Positions 56,448 to 64,000 of a DNA stretch of 64,000 nt are shown in pieces. Source of the DNA: JAHJQZ01 sp963676075 (lineage in GTDB: Bacteria; Pseudomonadota; Alphaproteobacteria; Rhizobiales; Devosiaceae); contig CAXXNZ010000006.1 in assembly GCA_963676075.2 (NCBI GenBank), positions 1 through 64,000 on the forward strand, read 5' to 3'. Each line of letters begins with the position of its first letter. Within the stretch, counting starts at the first letter, position 1. The position numbers and the translations under genes are program-made. The notes below the pieces were generated by a model that was not told the DNA's origin, ran no database searches, and worked only from the letters and a program-made list of their open reading frames with translations.

Positions 56448-57752
56448 CTTGCCGATGCAGAAGCCGGCAAAAAGCCGGTCCAGGATGCTTTCGGCATCGA
56501 TTTCGCCGGTCAACCGTGCCAACACCTGGCCCGCCAACCGGAGATTTTCGGCCACAAGCTCGTCCGCCTGCCCGGGAACCACGGCTTGTGCCAGATAATC
56601 GAGTGCCTCTTCAATCGATTCCTTGTCACGAAGATGGGAAATCAGCATCGTCTCGCCGGAAACCATCTCGCTTGCCGTGTCCTTCAGCCGGCCTTTAAGC
56701 GTGTCGATACCGGATCCGGATTTCACTGAAACCGCCAGATCGGCCCCGTCTCTTGCCTCTTCAAGATCACACTTGCTGGCAATCCGCCAGACCGGGGCCT
56801 TTGTCACTGGTCGCGCGACCCGCCCGACATCCGGCGCCTCGAGCCACAGCACCAGGTCGGCGTCCACCATCGCCTGTTCGGCCCGCCGCACGCCTTCGGT
56901 CTCGGCAAACGAATCGCTTTGGCGCAGCCCGGCGACATCGAAAAGCCGCACCAGTTGCCCGCCAAGATCGAGTTCGACCTCCTTGACGTCACGGGTCGTT
57001 CCCGCTTCTGGACTGACGATCGCTTCGTCGGCGCCGGCCAGGGCGTTGAGCAGCGAGGACTTGCCGGCATTTGGCGCGCCGGCGATGACGACACGGAAGC
57101 CTTCCCGCACGATCCGGCCAGCGCCATAGGTATCAAGGACCGCCTGAAGCTGTCCGCGAAGCGCCGCGATATCGGTGGTGAACTGCTCCGGAAGCGTCTC
57201 GGGAACATCTCCTTCATCGGAGAAATCGATCCGCGCCTCGATTTCCGCTCGCAAGAAAATGATTCGCCCGCGCCAGTCACCGACCTCCTCGCCGATCCAG
57301 CCGCGCTTGCGTTCGATCGCTTGCCGACGCTGGCTGTCGGTTTCCGCGGCAATCAGATCTCCGAGGCCTTCGACTTGGGTCAGATCGAGCTTGCCCGCCT
57401 CGAAGGCGCGTTGGGTGAAGTCTCCGGCGCCCGCCAGCTCGACATCGCCCATTGCAGTCAGGGAGTTGAGGAGTGCTGACACGACAGCTCGCGAGCCGTG
57501 GACATGCAATTCTGCACAATCCTCGCCGGTAAAACTGTTGGGGCCAGGGAAAAACACAACCAGACCCGTATCGATCTCGTTGCCGTGTTCGTCGCGGAGC
57601 GTTCTGAGCATCAGACGCCGCGGTTCGGGAACATGTCCGGTCAGCAGATGCACGGAGCGCCGGCTGGCCGGGCCCGACAGGCGGATGACGGCAACACCGC
57701 TCGGCACCGTACCCGAGGACAGGGCAACGATTGTCGAGTGGCGCCCGGACAT
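56445..57752 (-). CDS. mnmE: tRNA modification GTPase MnmE
   Basis: A 435-residue K+-dependent GTPase, partner of MnmG. The N-terminal tetrahydrofolate-binding domain (TIVALSSGTVPSGVAVIRLSG) is followed by a helical domain holding the inserted G domain with G1 GAPNAGKSS at 225-233, GTTRD in the K-loop region and DVAGLR for G3. The protein ends in the invariant CIGK, whose Cys is needed for tRNA modification. Slightly short for the family (about 450). Confidence 0.96.
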   Translation of the reverse strand: MSGRHSTIVALSSGTVPSGVAVIRLSGPASRRSVHLLTGHVPEPRRLMLRTLRDEHGNEIDTGLVVFFPGPNSFTGEDCAELHVHGSRAVVSALLNSLTAMGDVELAGAGDFTQRAFEAGKLDLTQVEGLGDLIAAETDSQRRQAIERKRGWIGEEVGDWRGRIIFLRAEIEARIDFSDEGDVPETLPEQFTTDIAALRGQLQAVLDTYGAGRIVREGFRVVIAGAPNAGKSSLLNALAGADEAIVSPEAGTTRDVKEVELDLGGQLVRLFDVAGLRQSDSFAETEGVRRAEQAMVDADLVLWLEAPDVGRVARPVTKAPVWRIASKCDLEEARDGADLAVSVKSGSGIDTLKGRLKDTASEMVSGETMLISHLRDKESIEEALDYLAQAVVPGQADELVAENLRLAGQVLARLTGEIDAESILDRLFAGFCIGK

Positions 57753-57816
57753 GGTGGCTAACGCGCGAGCGCGGCCATGAGAAAAAGTCTCAAATCCGCA
57801 CTCACGTCGTTCTCCA

Positions 57817-59082
57817 TCAGGTGTTCATCGAATCGAAGAATTCGGCGTTGGTCTTGGTCTGCCTAAGCTTGTCGAGCAGGAATTCCATGGCATCGACCGT
57901 GCCCATCGGGTTGAGGATACGGCGCAAAACGTACATCTTTTTCAGGATATCGGGTTCGACCAGCAGCTCTTCCTTGCGGGTACCGGATTTCTGGATGTCG
58001 ATTGCCGGGAAGACGCGCTTGTCGGCGATCTTCCTGTCGAGGACGATTTCGGCGTTGCCGGTGCCCTTGAACTCTTCGAAGATCACTTCGTCCATGCGCG
58101 ATCCGGTATCGATCAACGCCGTCGAGATGATGGTCAGGGAGCCGCCTTCCTCGATATTGCGCGCCGCACCGAAGAAGCGCTTCGGACGCTGCAGGGCATT
58201 GGCATCAACACCACCGGTCAACACCTTGCCGGAGGACGGAATCACTGTGTTGTAGGCGCGTCCGAGGCGGGTGATGTTGTCGAGAAGAATGACGACGTCG
58301 CGCTTGTGCTCGACCAGGCGCTTGGCCTTTTCGATGACCATTTCGGCCACCTGTACGTGCCGACTTGCCGGTTCGTCAAATGTTGAGGCAATGACCTCGC
58401 CATCGACGGTGCGCTGCATGTCGGTGACTTCTTCAGGCCGTTCGTCGATCAGAAGCACGATCAGGTAGCACTCGGGATGATTGGCCGAGATCGACTTGGC
58501 GATGTTCTGCATCATGATCGTCTTGCCGACGCGCGGCGGGGCGACGATGAGGCAACGCTGGCCTTTGCCAAGCGGAGCAACCAGATCGATGACGCGACCA
58601 GATCTGTCCTTCATGGTCGGATCGGCGATCTCCATGACGAACTTGTCGTCCGGATACAGCGGCGTCAGGTTGTCGAAATTGATCTTGTGACGCGTCGCTT
58701 CCGGGTCTTCGAAATTGATCGTGTTGACCTTGAGAAGGGCGAAATAGCGCTCGCCTTCCTTGGGAGAGCGAATCTGGCCCTCGACCGTATCGCCAGTGCG
58801 CAGCGAAAAGCGGCGGATCTGGGATGGCGAGACATAGATGTCGTCCGGGCCGGGGAGATAATTGGCGTCTGGAGAGCGCAGAAAGCCGAACCCGTCGGGC
58901 AGAACTTCGACCACGCCTTCACCGGTAATGTCGACTTCATTCGACGCGAGTTGCTTGAGAATGGCAAACATCAGTTCCTGCTTGCGCAGGGTGGAAGCGT
59001 TCTCGACTTCGAGTTCCTCGGCGAACGACAGCAGTTCGGCCGGCGCTTTCGCCTTGAGCTCGCTGAGCTTCATGTTTTGCAT
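57817..59082 (-). CDS. rho: Transcription termination factor Rho
   Basis: A 421-residue hexameric RNA helicase. It has an N-terminal helix domain (MKLSELKAKAPAELLSFAEEL), the cold-shock-like RNA site GFGFLRSPDANYLPGPDDIYVSPSQIRRF, Walker A APPRVGKT at 181-188, Walker B VVILLDNITRLGRAYN and the Q/R-loop region. The frame reaches 59163, but 59082 with AAGGGTAGG upstream gives the normal length. It lies 64 bases upstream of mnmE on the same strand. Confidence 0.97.
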   Translation of the reverse strand: MQNMKLSELKAKAPAELLSFAEELEVENASTLRKQELMFAILKQLASNEVDITGEGVVEVLPDGFGFLRSPDANYLPGPDDIYVSPSQIRRFSLRTGDTVEGQIRSPKEGERYFALLKVNTINFEDPEATRHKINFDNLTPLYPDDKFVMEIADPTMKDRSGRVIDLVAPLGKGQRCLIVAPPRVGKTIMMQNIAKSISANHPECYLIVLLIDERPEEVTDMQRTVDGEVIASTFDEPASRHVQVAEMVIEKAKRLVEHKRDVVILLDNITRLGRAYNTVIPSSGKVLTGGVDANALQRPKRFFGAARNIEEGGSLTIISTALIDTGSRMDEVIFEEFKGTGNAEIVLDRKIADKRVFPAIDIQKSGTRKEELLVEPDILKKMYVLRRILNPMGTVDAMEFLLDKLRQTKTNAEFFDSMNT

Positions 59083-59238
59083 GGATAGGCCTACCCTTGG
59101 GGCATATTTGTATTTGGGAAAGAAAGGCGCATGACCCCAGAAACGAGGTTCTTTTTGGCGCAAGAAGGGATTTGTTTTTGCTTAAACCGAATGACGAATG
59201 CGCGCAAGCGCTGAATCGCCGCTCCTCAGTAGCCGGAA

Positions 59239-59664
59239 CTAAAACGGCTTAACGATGACCATGATGACAATGACGATCATCAGCACTGTCGGGGCTTCGT
59301 TGAGAAAGCGGTAGAAGGTGTGCGGGCGCGTGTTGCGATCTTCGGCAAAGACTCGAACCAGGGCGACGTCATAGTAGTGAAGCCCGGTCATCGCCAGCAC
59401 GCCAACAGCCTTGATCCACGACCAGGCACTCGTCCAGTCAACGGTCTGGTAGTAGAACGCAAGCAGCAAACCGGCAATCCAGGCAACCAGCATGGCCGGG
59501 GTCATGATCGCCGCCATGAGCTTATGCTCCATGACCTTGAAGGTTTCGGACTGTTTCGAACCGACCTCGGCACCGCAGTGATAAACGAACAGTCTCGGCA
59601 GATAGAACAGTGCAGCCATCCAGGCGATCACCGCAATCACATGCAATGCCTTGACCCATTCCAT
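59239..59664 (-). CDS. hemJ: Protoporphyrinogen oxidase HemJ
   Basis: A 141-residue membrane protein with four hydrophobic segments that oxidises protoporphyrinogen IX in bacteria lacking HemG/HemY. Family marks are KALHVIAVIAWMAALFYLPRLFVYH with the early His, MEHKLMAAIMTPAM, and FYRFLNEAPTVLMIVIVIMVIVKPF at the end. It lies five bases after hemE, so two heme steps share a transcript. Confidence 0.95.
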   Translation of the reverse strand: MEWVKALHVIAVIAWMAALFYLPRLFVYHCGAEVGSKQSETFKVMEHKLMAAIMTPAMLVAWIAGLLLAFYYQTVDWTSAWSWIKAVGVLAMTGLHYYDVALVRVFAEDRNTRPHTFYRFLNEAPTVLMIVIVIMVIVKPF

Positions 59665-59669
59665 CTCGA

Positions 59670-60725
59670 CTAGCCTCCCCGAACGCGAGCAATCATCTGT
59701 TCGACATGAGCAATTGGTGTTTCCGGCACGACGCCATGTCCAAGATTGAACACATGCGGCCTGTCGGCAAAAGCTTGAATGATCTCATCGATCCGCCTGT
59801 CGAGCTGGGCGCCGCCGGCAACCAGTCTTTGCGGTTCGAGATTTCCCTGCAGGGGAAGGCTCGAGTCGAAAGCTGCTGCTGCGTAGCCGAGTGGAACGGC
59901 GTAGTCGAGTCCGATGGCATCAAAGCCCGTTCTTTTGACGAAACCAACGAGATTTCCGGCAGCACCGCGCGGAAATCCGATCATCAGGGCGTCGGGCTTT
60001 CTCGCCTTCACGCCCTCGACGATTTTGCGGTTGGGTTCGGTCACCCAGCGACCGAACAAATCCTCGTCAAGGTTCTGGGCCCAGCTCTCGAAAATCTGCA
60101 CAACATCGACGCCGGCGGCAAACTGGGCCGAGAGATACTCGATGCTGGCAGTGACCAGCGTATCGATCAGCTTGCCGAACGTCTCAGGGTGTTTGAGGGC
60201 AAACTGCTTGGCCGCAGCCTGATCCGATGAACCGCGGCCGCCGATCATATAGGTCGCAACCGTCCATGGTGCACCGCAAAACCCGATCAATGCCTTGTTC
60301 GGTGACAAAGCTGCGCGAACCGAGGACACGGTTTCAAGAACCGGAGACAGGTGCTCACTGATCCTGTCGGGCTCAAGCCGTTCGATGCCATTCTCATCGA
60401 GTGGATCGAGAACCGGTCCTTCGCCTTCCTTGAAGGCCACTGTTTGTCCAAGGGCATCGGCGATGACCAGGATATCGGAAAACAGGATGGCAGCATCGAG
60501 GTCGAAGCGCTTGACCGGCTGCAGCGTCACTTCCGTTGCCAGCTTCGGCGTGTAGCACAGGTTGAGGAACCCGTCGGCCTTGGCACGGAGTTCGCGATAT
60601 TCGGGAAGATAGCGTCCGGCCTGGCGCATGAACCAGATCGGAGGGCGCGCGGCGATGTCGCCGCGCAAGGTTTGTATCAAAGGTTTTTGGGTCAAGGTCC
60701 GCTCCGCCGCCGGATCGGCGACCAT
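59670..60725 (-). CDS. hemE: Uroporphyrinogen decarboxylase
   Basis: A 351-residue heme-synthesis enzyme making coproporphyrinogen III. The substrate motif PPIWFMRQAGRYLPEYRELR is at residues 28-47, and the catalytic Asp lies in DAAILFSDILVIADALG. CGAPWTVATYMIGG is also intact. Its promoter region is the AT-rich gap that I propose as oriC, as in Caulobacter and Sinorhizobium, where hemE borders the chromosome origin. Confidence 0.97.
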   Translation of the reverse strand: MVADPAAERTLTQKPLIQTLRGDIAARPPIWFMRQAGRYLPEYRELRAKADGFLNLCYTPKLATEVTLQPVKRFDLDAAILFSDILVIADALGQTVAFKEGEGPVLDPLDENGIERLEPDRISEHLSPVLETVSSVRAALSPNKALIGFCGAPWTVATYMIGGRGSSDQAAAKQFALKHPETFGKLIDTLVTASIEYLSAQFAAGVDVVQIFESWAQNLDEDLFGRWVTEPNRKIVEGVKARKPDALMIGFPRGAAGNLVGFVKRTGFDAIGLDYAVPLGYAAAAFDSSLPLQGNLEPQRLVAGGAQLDRRIDEIIQAFADRPHVFNLGHGVVPETPIAHVEQMIARVRGG

Positions 60726-60867
60726 TCCTATAGAGAGAAAGAGAGATTCTTTCTTCTTCTTCTTTATGGCGGTGTTTAGCCTGAATTCCTCTCAGCCCAC
60801 AAGCCGGGCTCTTTCGAGAAGGGAGTCCGTTTTTTCAACCATGCGGGAATGTCGAAAAGCCCATTTA

Positions 60868-60882
60868 TTAACAATTCGTAAA
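60868..60882 (+). promoter_or_regulatory. CtrA-like box 1 in the hemE-maf gap
   Basis: TTAA-CAATTCG-TAAA, one base from the TTAA-N7-TTAA consensus. Its start is 24 bases upstream of the start of the perfect box. Confidence 0.6.
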
Positions 60883-60891
60883 TCTGCTGGG

Positions 60892-60906
60892 TTAACAGTT
60901 GGTTAA
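60892..60906 (+). promoter_or_regulatory. CtrA box 2 in the hemE-maf gap (perfect)
   Basis: TTAA-CAGTTGG-TTAA, an exact match to the CtrA consensus. It lies 13 bases from a DnaA-box-like sequence, the arrangement by which CtrA blocks initiation in Caulobacter. Confidence 0.75.
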
Positions 60907-61096
60907 GAACCTGAGCCCTGTGGACCACCTGTCGATGAGCGCGGGCCAGTTGTGAATGGAAAATCCCGGAGTGTTTTTTCCCCAAACTTGTTCGAGCCGA
61001 GCAGACAGGGCGCGTTCAGGTCAGCCTGTGGACGTAAAACCGCGTCAGTGGGGATGGTTCTTTGCCTCGGCGCGATTTATCCCCAGTGATCGATAA

Positions 61097-61747
61097 ATGG
61101 CAGAAAGGGCAGTGCAAAACATGATCGCCGAGACCAAGGCGCCGGCATTGATTCTTGCCTCGCAAAGCCCCGTCAGGGCTGAGCTTTTGCGCGGGGCGGG
61201 TCTCGCGTTCCACACCATGGCGGCGCATGTGGATGAAACCGGCCTGATCGCCGGCATGGCGGATGCCGACCCCGCGGAAATCGCCGTCAAGCTGGCCGAG
61301 GCCAAGGCCTGCTCCATTGCCGCCGCCCAACCTGAATCACTGGTTATCGGCGCCGATCAGGTTCTCGTTGCCGACGGCAAAATTCTACAAAAGCCAGCCA
61401 GTCTCGATCAGGCGCGCCAGCGCCTGGAGCTCTTGTCGGGCAAATCCCATGAACTGGTGACAGGGGTGGCCCTTGTCGCGGGAGACACAAGCCTTTGGAG
61501 TCATGTCGACAAGGCGGTGCTCACCATGCATGAATTGTCCCAGCAAGAAATCGAGCACCAACTGGCCGAGGACGGCGATGCCGTCCTGCAGTCTGTCGGC
61601 GCTTATCGGCTCGAAGGACCGGGTATCCGGATGTTCGCGTCGCTCGAGGGGGACCATTTCGCCATGCTCGGCCTGCCGCTCCTGCCGTTGATCTCGGCAT
61701 TGCGCCGTCTCGCGCCGTCACTGGTGCCGGGGATGACACCAGAATGA
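61097..61747 (+). CDS. Maf-family nucleotide pyrophosphatase
   Basis: A 216-residue Maf/YceF-type hydrolase that removes non-canonical nucleoside triphosphates. It has LILASQSPVRAELLRGAGL near residue 16, the catalytic VIGADQVLVADGKIL near 82, the SGKSHELVTGV lysine motif and a QSVGAYRLEGPG region. The start could also be the ATG at 61121. It is the first gene right of the putative origin and overlaps aroE by four bases. Confidence 0.93.
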   Translation: MAERAVQNMIAETKAPALILASQSPVRAELLRGAGLAFHTMAAHVDETGLIAGMADADPAEIAVKLAEAKACSIAAAQPESLVIGADQVLVADGKILQKPASLDQARQRLELLSGKSHELVTGVALVAGDTSLWSHVDKAVLTMHELSQQEIEHQLAEDGDAVLQSVGAYRLEGPGIRMFASLEGDHFAMLGLPLLPLISALRRLAPSLVPGMTPE

Positions 61748-62589
61748 CCCGAACTGCCTTCGTCATCGGCCATCCTGTTGCCCATTCGCGCTCGCCGCGC
61801 ATTCACAAATATTGGCTCGACCAATATGGAATCGAAGGCGATTACGTCAAAATCGACGTCTCACCCGAGGCACTGCCTGGTTTCGTCGCCGACCTGCGTT
61901 CGGGCAGCCATCTTGGTGGCAATGTCACCGTGCCGCTCAAGCAGGACATGATGGCGCTCTGCGACGAGACCGACGAGTTGGCTCGGACGATCGGTGCGGT
62001 CAACACGGTCTATTTTGAGAATAATCGGCTGGTGGGCACCAACACTGACTGGTTCGGTTTTCTCGCCAATCTCGATGCGGAGGCGCCCGGCTGGGATAAG
62101 GATCCCGGACCTGCCATTGTCCTCGGCGCTGGCGGCGCGGCGCGCGGTGTTGTCGCCGGCCTGGCACAGCGCGGATTTTCCTCCATCCGGATCCTCAATC
62201 GCACGTCCGATCGGGCCCAATCCCTTGCTACAGAACTCGGCACTGCGCTTGGTGTTGCCATTCATGGCTATGGACTGGACCGGTTTGCCGATTTTGCCCC
62301 CGAAACCGGGCTTGTGGTCAACACCAGCACTATCGGCATGCATGGCTCGCGGTTCGAGCACCTGCAAATGAATCTCTTGCGGCCAAAAGCGTTGGTCGCC
62401 GATATCGTTTACACGCCGCTGGTGACGCCACTTCTTGCCGATGCGGCGGCGCTGGGTCTGAGGACAGTCGACGGTCTTGGCATGCTGCTGCATCAGGCGG
62501 TGCCGGGTTTTGAAGCCTGGTTCGGCACAAGGCCCGAAGTGACCCCGGAGCTCAGGGCGCTGATCGAACGCGATATGGGGCTGACGTGA
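61744..62589 (+). CDS. aroE: Shikimate dehydrogenase (NADP+)
   Basis: A 281-residue enzyme of aromatic amino acid synthesis. The shikimate-binding SRSPRIHKYW lies near residue 15, the catalytic Lys66 in NVTVPLKQDMM, the partner Asp in NTDWFGF, and the NADP loop GAGGAARG near 128-135. It is coupled to maf (ATGA overlap) and followed by coaE after 10 bases. Confidence 0.97.
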   Translation: MTRTAFVIGHPVAHSRSPRIHKYWLDQYGIEGDYVKIDVSPEALPGFVADLRSGSHLGGNVTVPLKQDMMALCDETDELARTIGAVNTVYFENNRLVGTNTDWFGFLANLDAEAPGWDKDPGPAIVLGAGGAARGVVAGLAQRGFSSIRILNRTSDRAQSLATELGTALGVAIHGYGLDRFADFAPETGLVVNTSTIGMHGSRFEHLQMNLLRPKALVADIVYTPLVTPLLADAAALGLRTVDGLGMLLHQAVPGFEAWFGTRPEVTPELRALIERDMGLT

Positions 62590-62599
62590 GGACAAGGAC

Positions 62600-63211
62600 A
62601 TGACCATCGTTCTCGGCCTCACCGGTTCGATCGCCACCGGCAAATCCACGGTGCTGGAGATGTTTGGCGAACTCGGCGCGCTGGTACGTTCGGCCGACCG
62701 GACAGTGCATATGCTCTATGCCGGACGCGCCGCCGCCGCGGTGGAGGCGAAGTTCCCCGGGACAGTGGTCAACGGTACGGTCGACCGGGTGCGTCTTGCC
62801 AAGAAACTTCTCGAGGAACCGGATCGGTTTTCCGAGCTCGAAGCGATCATCCACCCGATGGTGCGTGAGGAGACAAACGCCTTCCTTGAAGAGGCGAAAG
62901 CGGTTGGCCATTCGGTGGTGGTGCTGGAAGTGCCACTCCTTTTCGAAACCGGTGCACCCTACCCGCTTGATGCCACGGTCGTTACCTGGTGCGACATGAA
63001 AATCCAGCGGAAACGCGCCCTGGCCCGTTCGGGCATGACCGTGGAAAAGCTCGAAGCCATCCTTGCGAGGCAGATCGGGCAGGACGAGAAGATGAAGCGG
63101 GCCGACTATCGCATCGATACCGGCAGCGGCTTCTGGCGGACACGCGCCCAGGTCGCCGATGTCCTCAAGGACTGCCGGCAACGGCCGGCGAAAAAGGAAC
63201 GGTCCGAATGA
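62600..63211 (+). CDS. coaE: Dephospho-CoA kinase
   Basis: A 203-residue kinase for the last step of coenzyme A synthesis. The P-loop GSIATGKST is at residues 9-17; other family marks are VRSADRTVHMLY (Asp for substrate), HPMVREE near residue 87 and EVPLLFETG near 113. The stop overlaps the dnaQ start by four bases. Confidence 0.96.
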   Translation: MTIVLGLTGSIATGKSTVLEMFGELGALVRSADRTVHMLYAGRAAAAVEAKFPGTVVNGTVDRVRLAKKLLEEPDRFSELEAIIHPMVREETNAFLEEAKAVGHSVVVLEVPLLFETGAPYPLDATVVTWCDMKIQRKRALARSGMTVEKLEAILARQIGQDEKMKRADYRIDTGSGFWRTRAQVADVLKDCRQRPAKKERSE

Positions 63212-63912
63212 CGCGCGAAATCGTACTCGATACCGAAACCACCGGTCTCAGTCCGGGAGATGGACATCGGATCGTCGAGATCGGCTGTGTCGAACTCAAC
63301 AATCACGTGCCGACGGGCCGGCACTGGCACAAATATTTCAATCCCGAACGCAATATGCCCGAGGAAGCGCAGCGCATTCACGGGCTCGACGACGCCTTTC
63401 TTGCCGACAAGCCGCTGTTTACGGCGCTGGCCGGGGAATTTCTCGATTTCGTCGCCGAGGACACGCTCGTTATCCACAATGCCAGTTTCGACATCGGCTT
63501 TCTCAATGCCGAACTCGAACGTGTCGGCCGCCCGGCGCTGACAAATCCTGTCATCGATACGGTCAAGCTCGCACGCCAGATCAACCCCGGTGCTCGCGCC
63601 AGCCTCGATGCCCTGTGCAAGCAGTACGGCATCGACAATTCCAGGCGCACCCTGCATGGCGCCCTGCTCGACAGTGAAATTCTCGCCGATGTCTATCTCG
63701 AACTGATCGGCGGGCGACAGGTTGCGCTGGCGCTCGGGGCCGCGGCGGTTGAGACGGAAAACCAGGAAACTGGCAAACAGGTGAAAAAGCCGGTGCGCAG
63801 CCGTCCGGAAGCCTTGCCGCCACGCATCGACGCTGCCGGTCGGCAGGTTCACAAGGACTTCATTGCCGGGCTTGGCGAGAGTTCGATCTGGTCGAAATAC
63901 GAAGACGGCTGA
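63208..63912 (+). CDS. dnaQ: DNA polymerase III subunit epsilon
   Basis: A 234-residue DEDDh proofreading exonuclease of the replicative polymerase. ExoI is VLDTETTG with Asp8 and Glu10. ExoII is HNASFDIGFLN near residue 91, and ExoIII is HGALLDSEILADVY near 150 with the His and Asp. A longer frame from 62989 overlaps coaE and is not used. It ends the maf-aroE-coaE-dnaQ operon. Confidence 0.96.
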   Translation: MTREIVLDTETTGLSPGDGHRIVEIGCVELNNHVPTGRHWHKYFNPERNMPEEAQRIHGLDDAFLADKPLFTALAGEFLDFVAEDTLVIHNASFDIGFLNAELERVGRPALTNPVIDTVKLARQINPGARASLDALCKQYGIDNSRRTLHGALLDSEILADVYLELIGGRQVALALGAAAVETENQETGKQVKKPVRSRPEALPPRIDAAGRQVHKDFIAGLGESSIWSKYEDG

Positions 63913-63914
63913 GA

Positions 63915-63962
63915 CCAGCTCTGGAAAAATAGCTACCGGTTTTCCGGTTCAAAACCGCGGCC
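63915..63962 (+). repeat. Dispersed palindromic repeat, partial copy H
   Basis: Right after dnaQ there is CTACCGGTTTTCCGGTTC followed by AAAACCGCGG, matching the core and right half of the family. The left arm is degraded. Confidence 0.5.
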
Positions 63963-64000
63963 TGACAGCGAATTTGCCGGATCGTCCGGGCTAAAGGGTA

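Larger units (their letters stand above)
60726..61096. other. Putative chromosomal origin of replication (oriC)
   Basis: A 371-base gap between divergent hemE and maf, with AT-rich patches at 60745-60775 and 60860-60910 and a poly-pyrimidine run. It holds two CtrA-type boxes (60868-60882, 60892-60906), DnaA-box-like 9-mers at 60919-60927 (TGGTCCACA, minus strand) and 61077-61085 (TTATCCCCA), and GANTC methylation sites at 60745 and 60823. Gene direction switches from minus to plus exactly here. None of the DnaA boxes is perfect, so the call rests on context. Confidence 0.65.

Overview
The window is GC-rich chromosomal DNA from an alphaproteobacterium, most likely of the order Hyphomicrobiales (Rhizobiales). 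The evidence is gene content and order: dapF-mtaB-ftsY-yciB, then ccmABCDG and acnA; a ftsK-lolA-xthA block; leuS-lptE-holA; parB-parA-rsmG-mnmG-mnmE-rho-hemJ-hemE facing maf-aroE-coaE-dnaQ; and CtrA-type TTAA-N7-TTAA boxes. Genus cannot be decided from the sequence. I saw no tRNA, rRNA, insertion sequence, prophage or CRISPR array.

Layout. Positions 1-881 hold the N-terminal part of ffh. A block of less conserved genes (1.2-7.5 kb) lies between ffh and dapF: DUF4336, a condensation-like protein, an M29 aminopeptidase with a small P-loop kinase, and a BcsL-like acyltransferase with a JmjC-like cupin. The stretch 7.9-12.2 kb is the dapF-mtaB-ftsY-yciB operon. The stretch 12.7-15.6 kb is the cytochrome c maturation operon, facing acnA. 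From 18.4 to 34 kb the genes are mixed: DUF1223, DUF2794, a BAX-inhibitor-type protein, thpR, two IalB-family proteins, rlmN, a TPR-sulfotransferase, rlmJ, lysE with an Lrp regulator, argG, a PAS-PAS-GGDEF-EAL protein and a UbiH-type hydroxylase.

The stretch 34.2-40.3 kb is an ammonium-sensing and uptake island. It holds three PII genes and three Amt transporters in four transcription units, each preceded by a sigma-54 -24/-12 element. It should be switched on together under nitrogen limitation, with the PII proteins gating the channels.

From 40.4 to 64 kb the window is origin-proximal housekeeping DNA. Gene direction flips from minus to plus at 60,726-61,096. That gap is AT-rich, carries one perfect and one near-perfect CtrA box plus DnaA-box-like sequences, and lies next to hemE, so it is the best candidate for oriC. 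Five parS-like palindromes (43.1-56.4 kb) surround parAB. The segment therefore probably contains both the replication origin and the centromere of the chromosome.

Non-coding features of note are a dispersed palindromic repeat (eight copies), an intrinsic terminator of acnA whose loop begins with the start codon of the next gene, a candidate small RNA at 19.3-19.5 kb, and an unusually long inverted repeat that ends the parAB-side operon.
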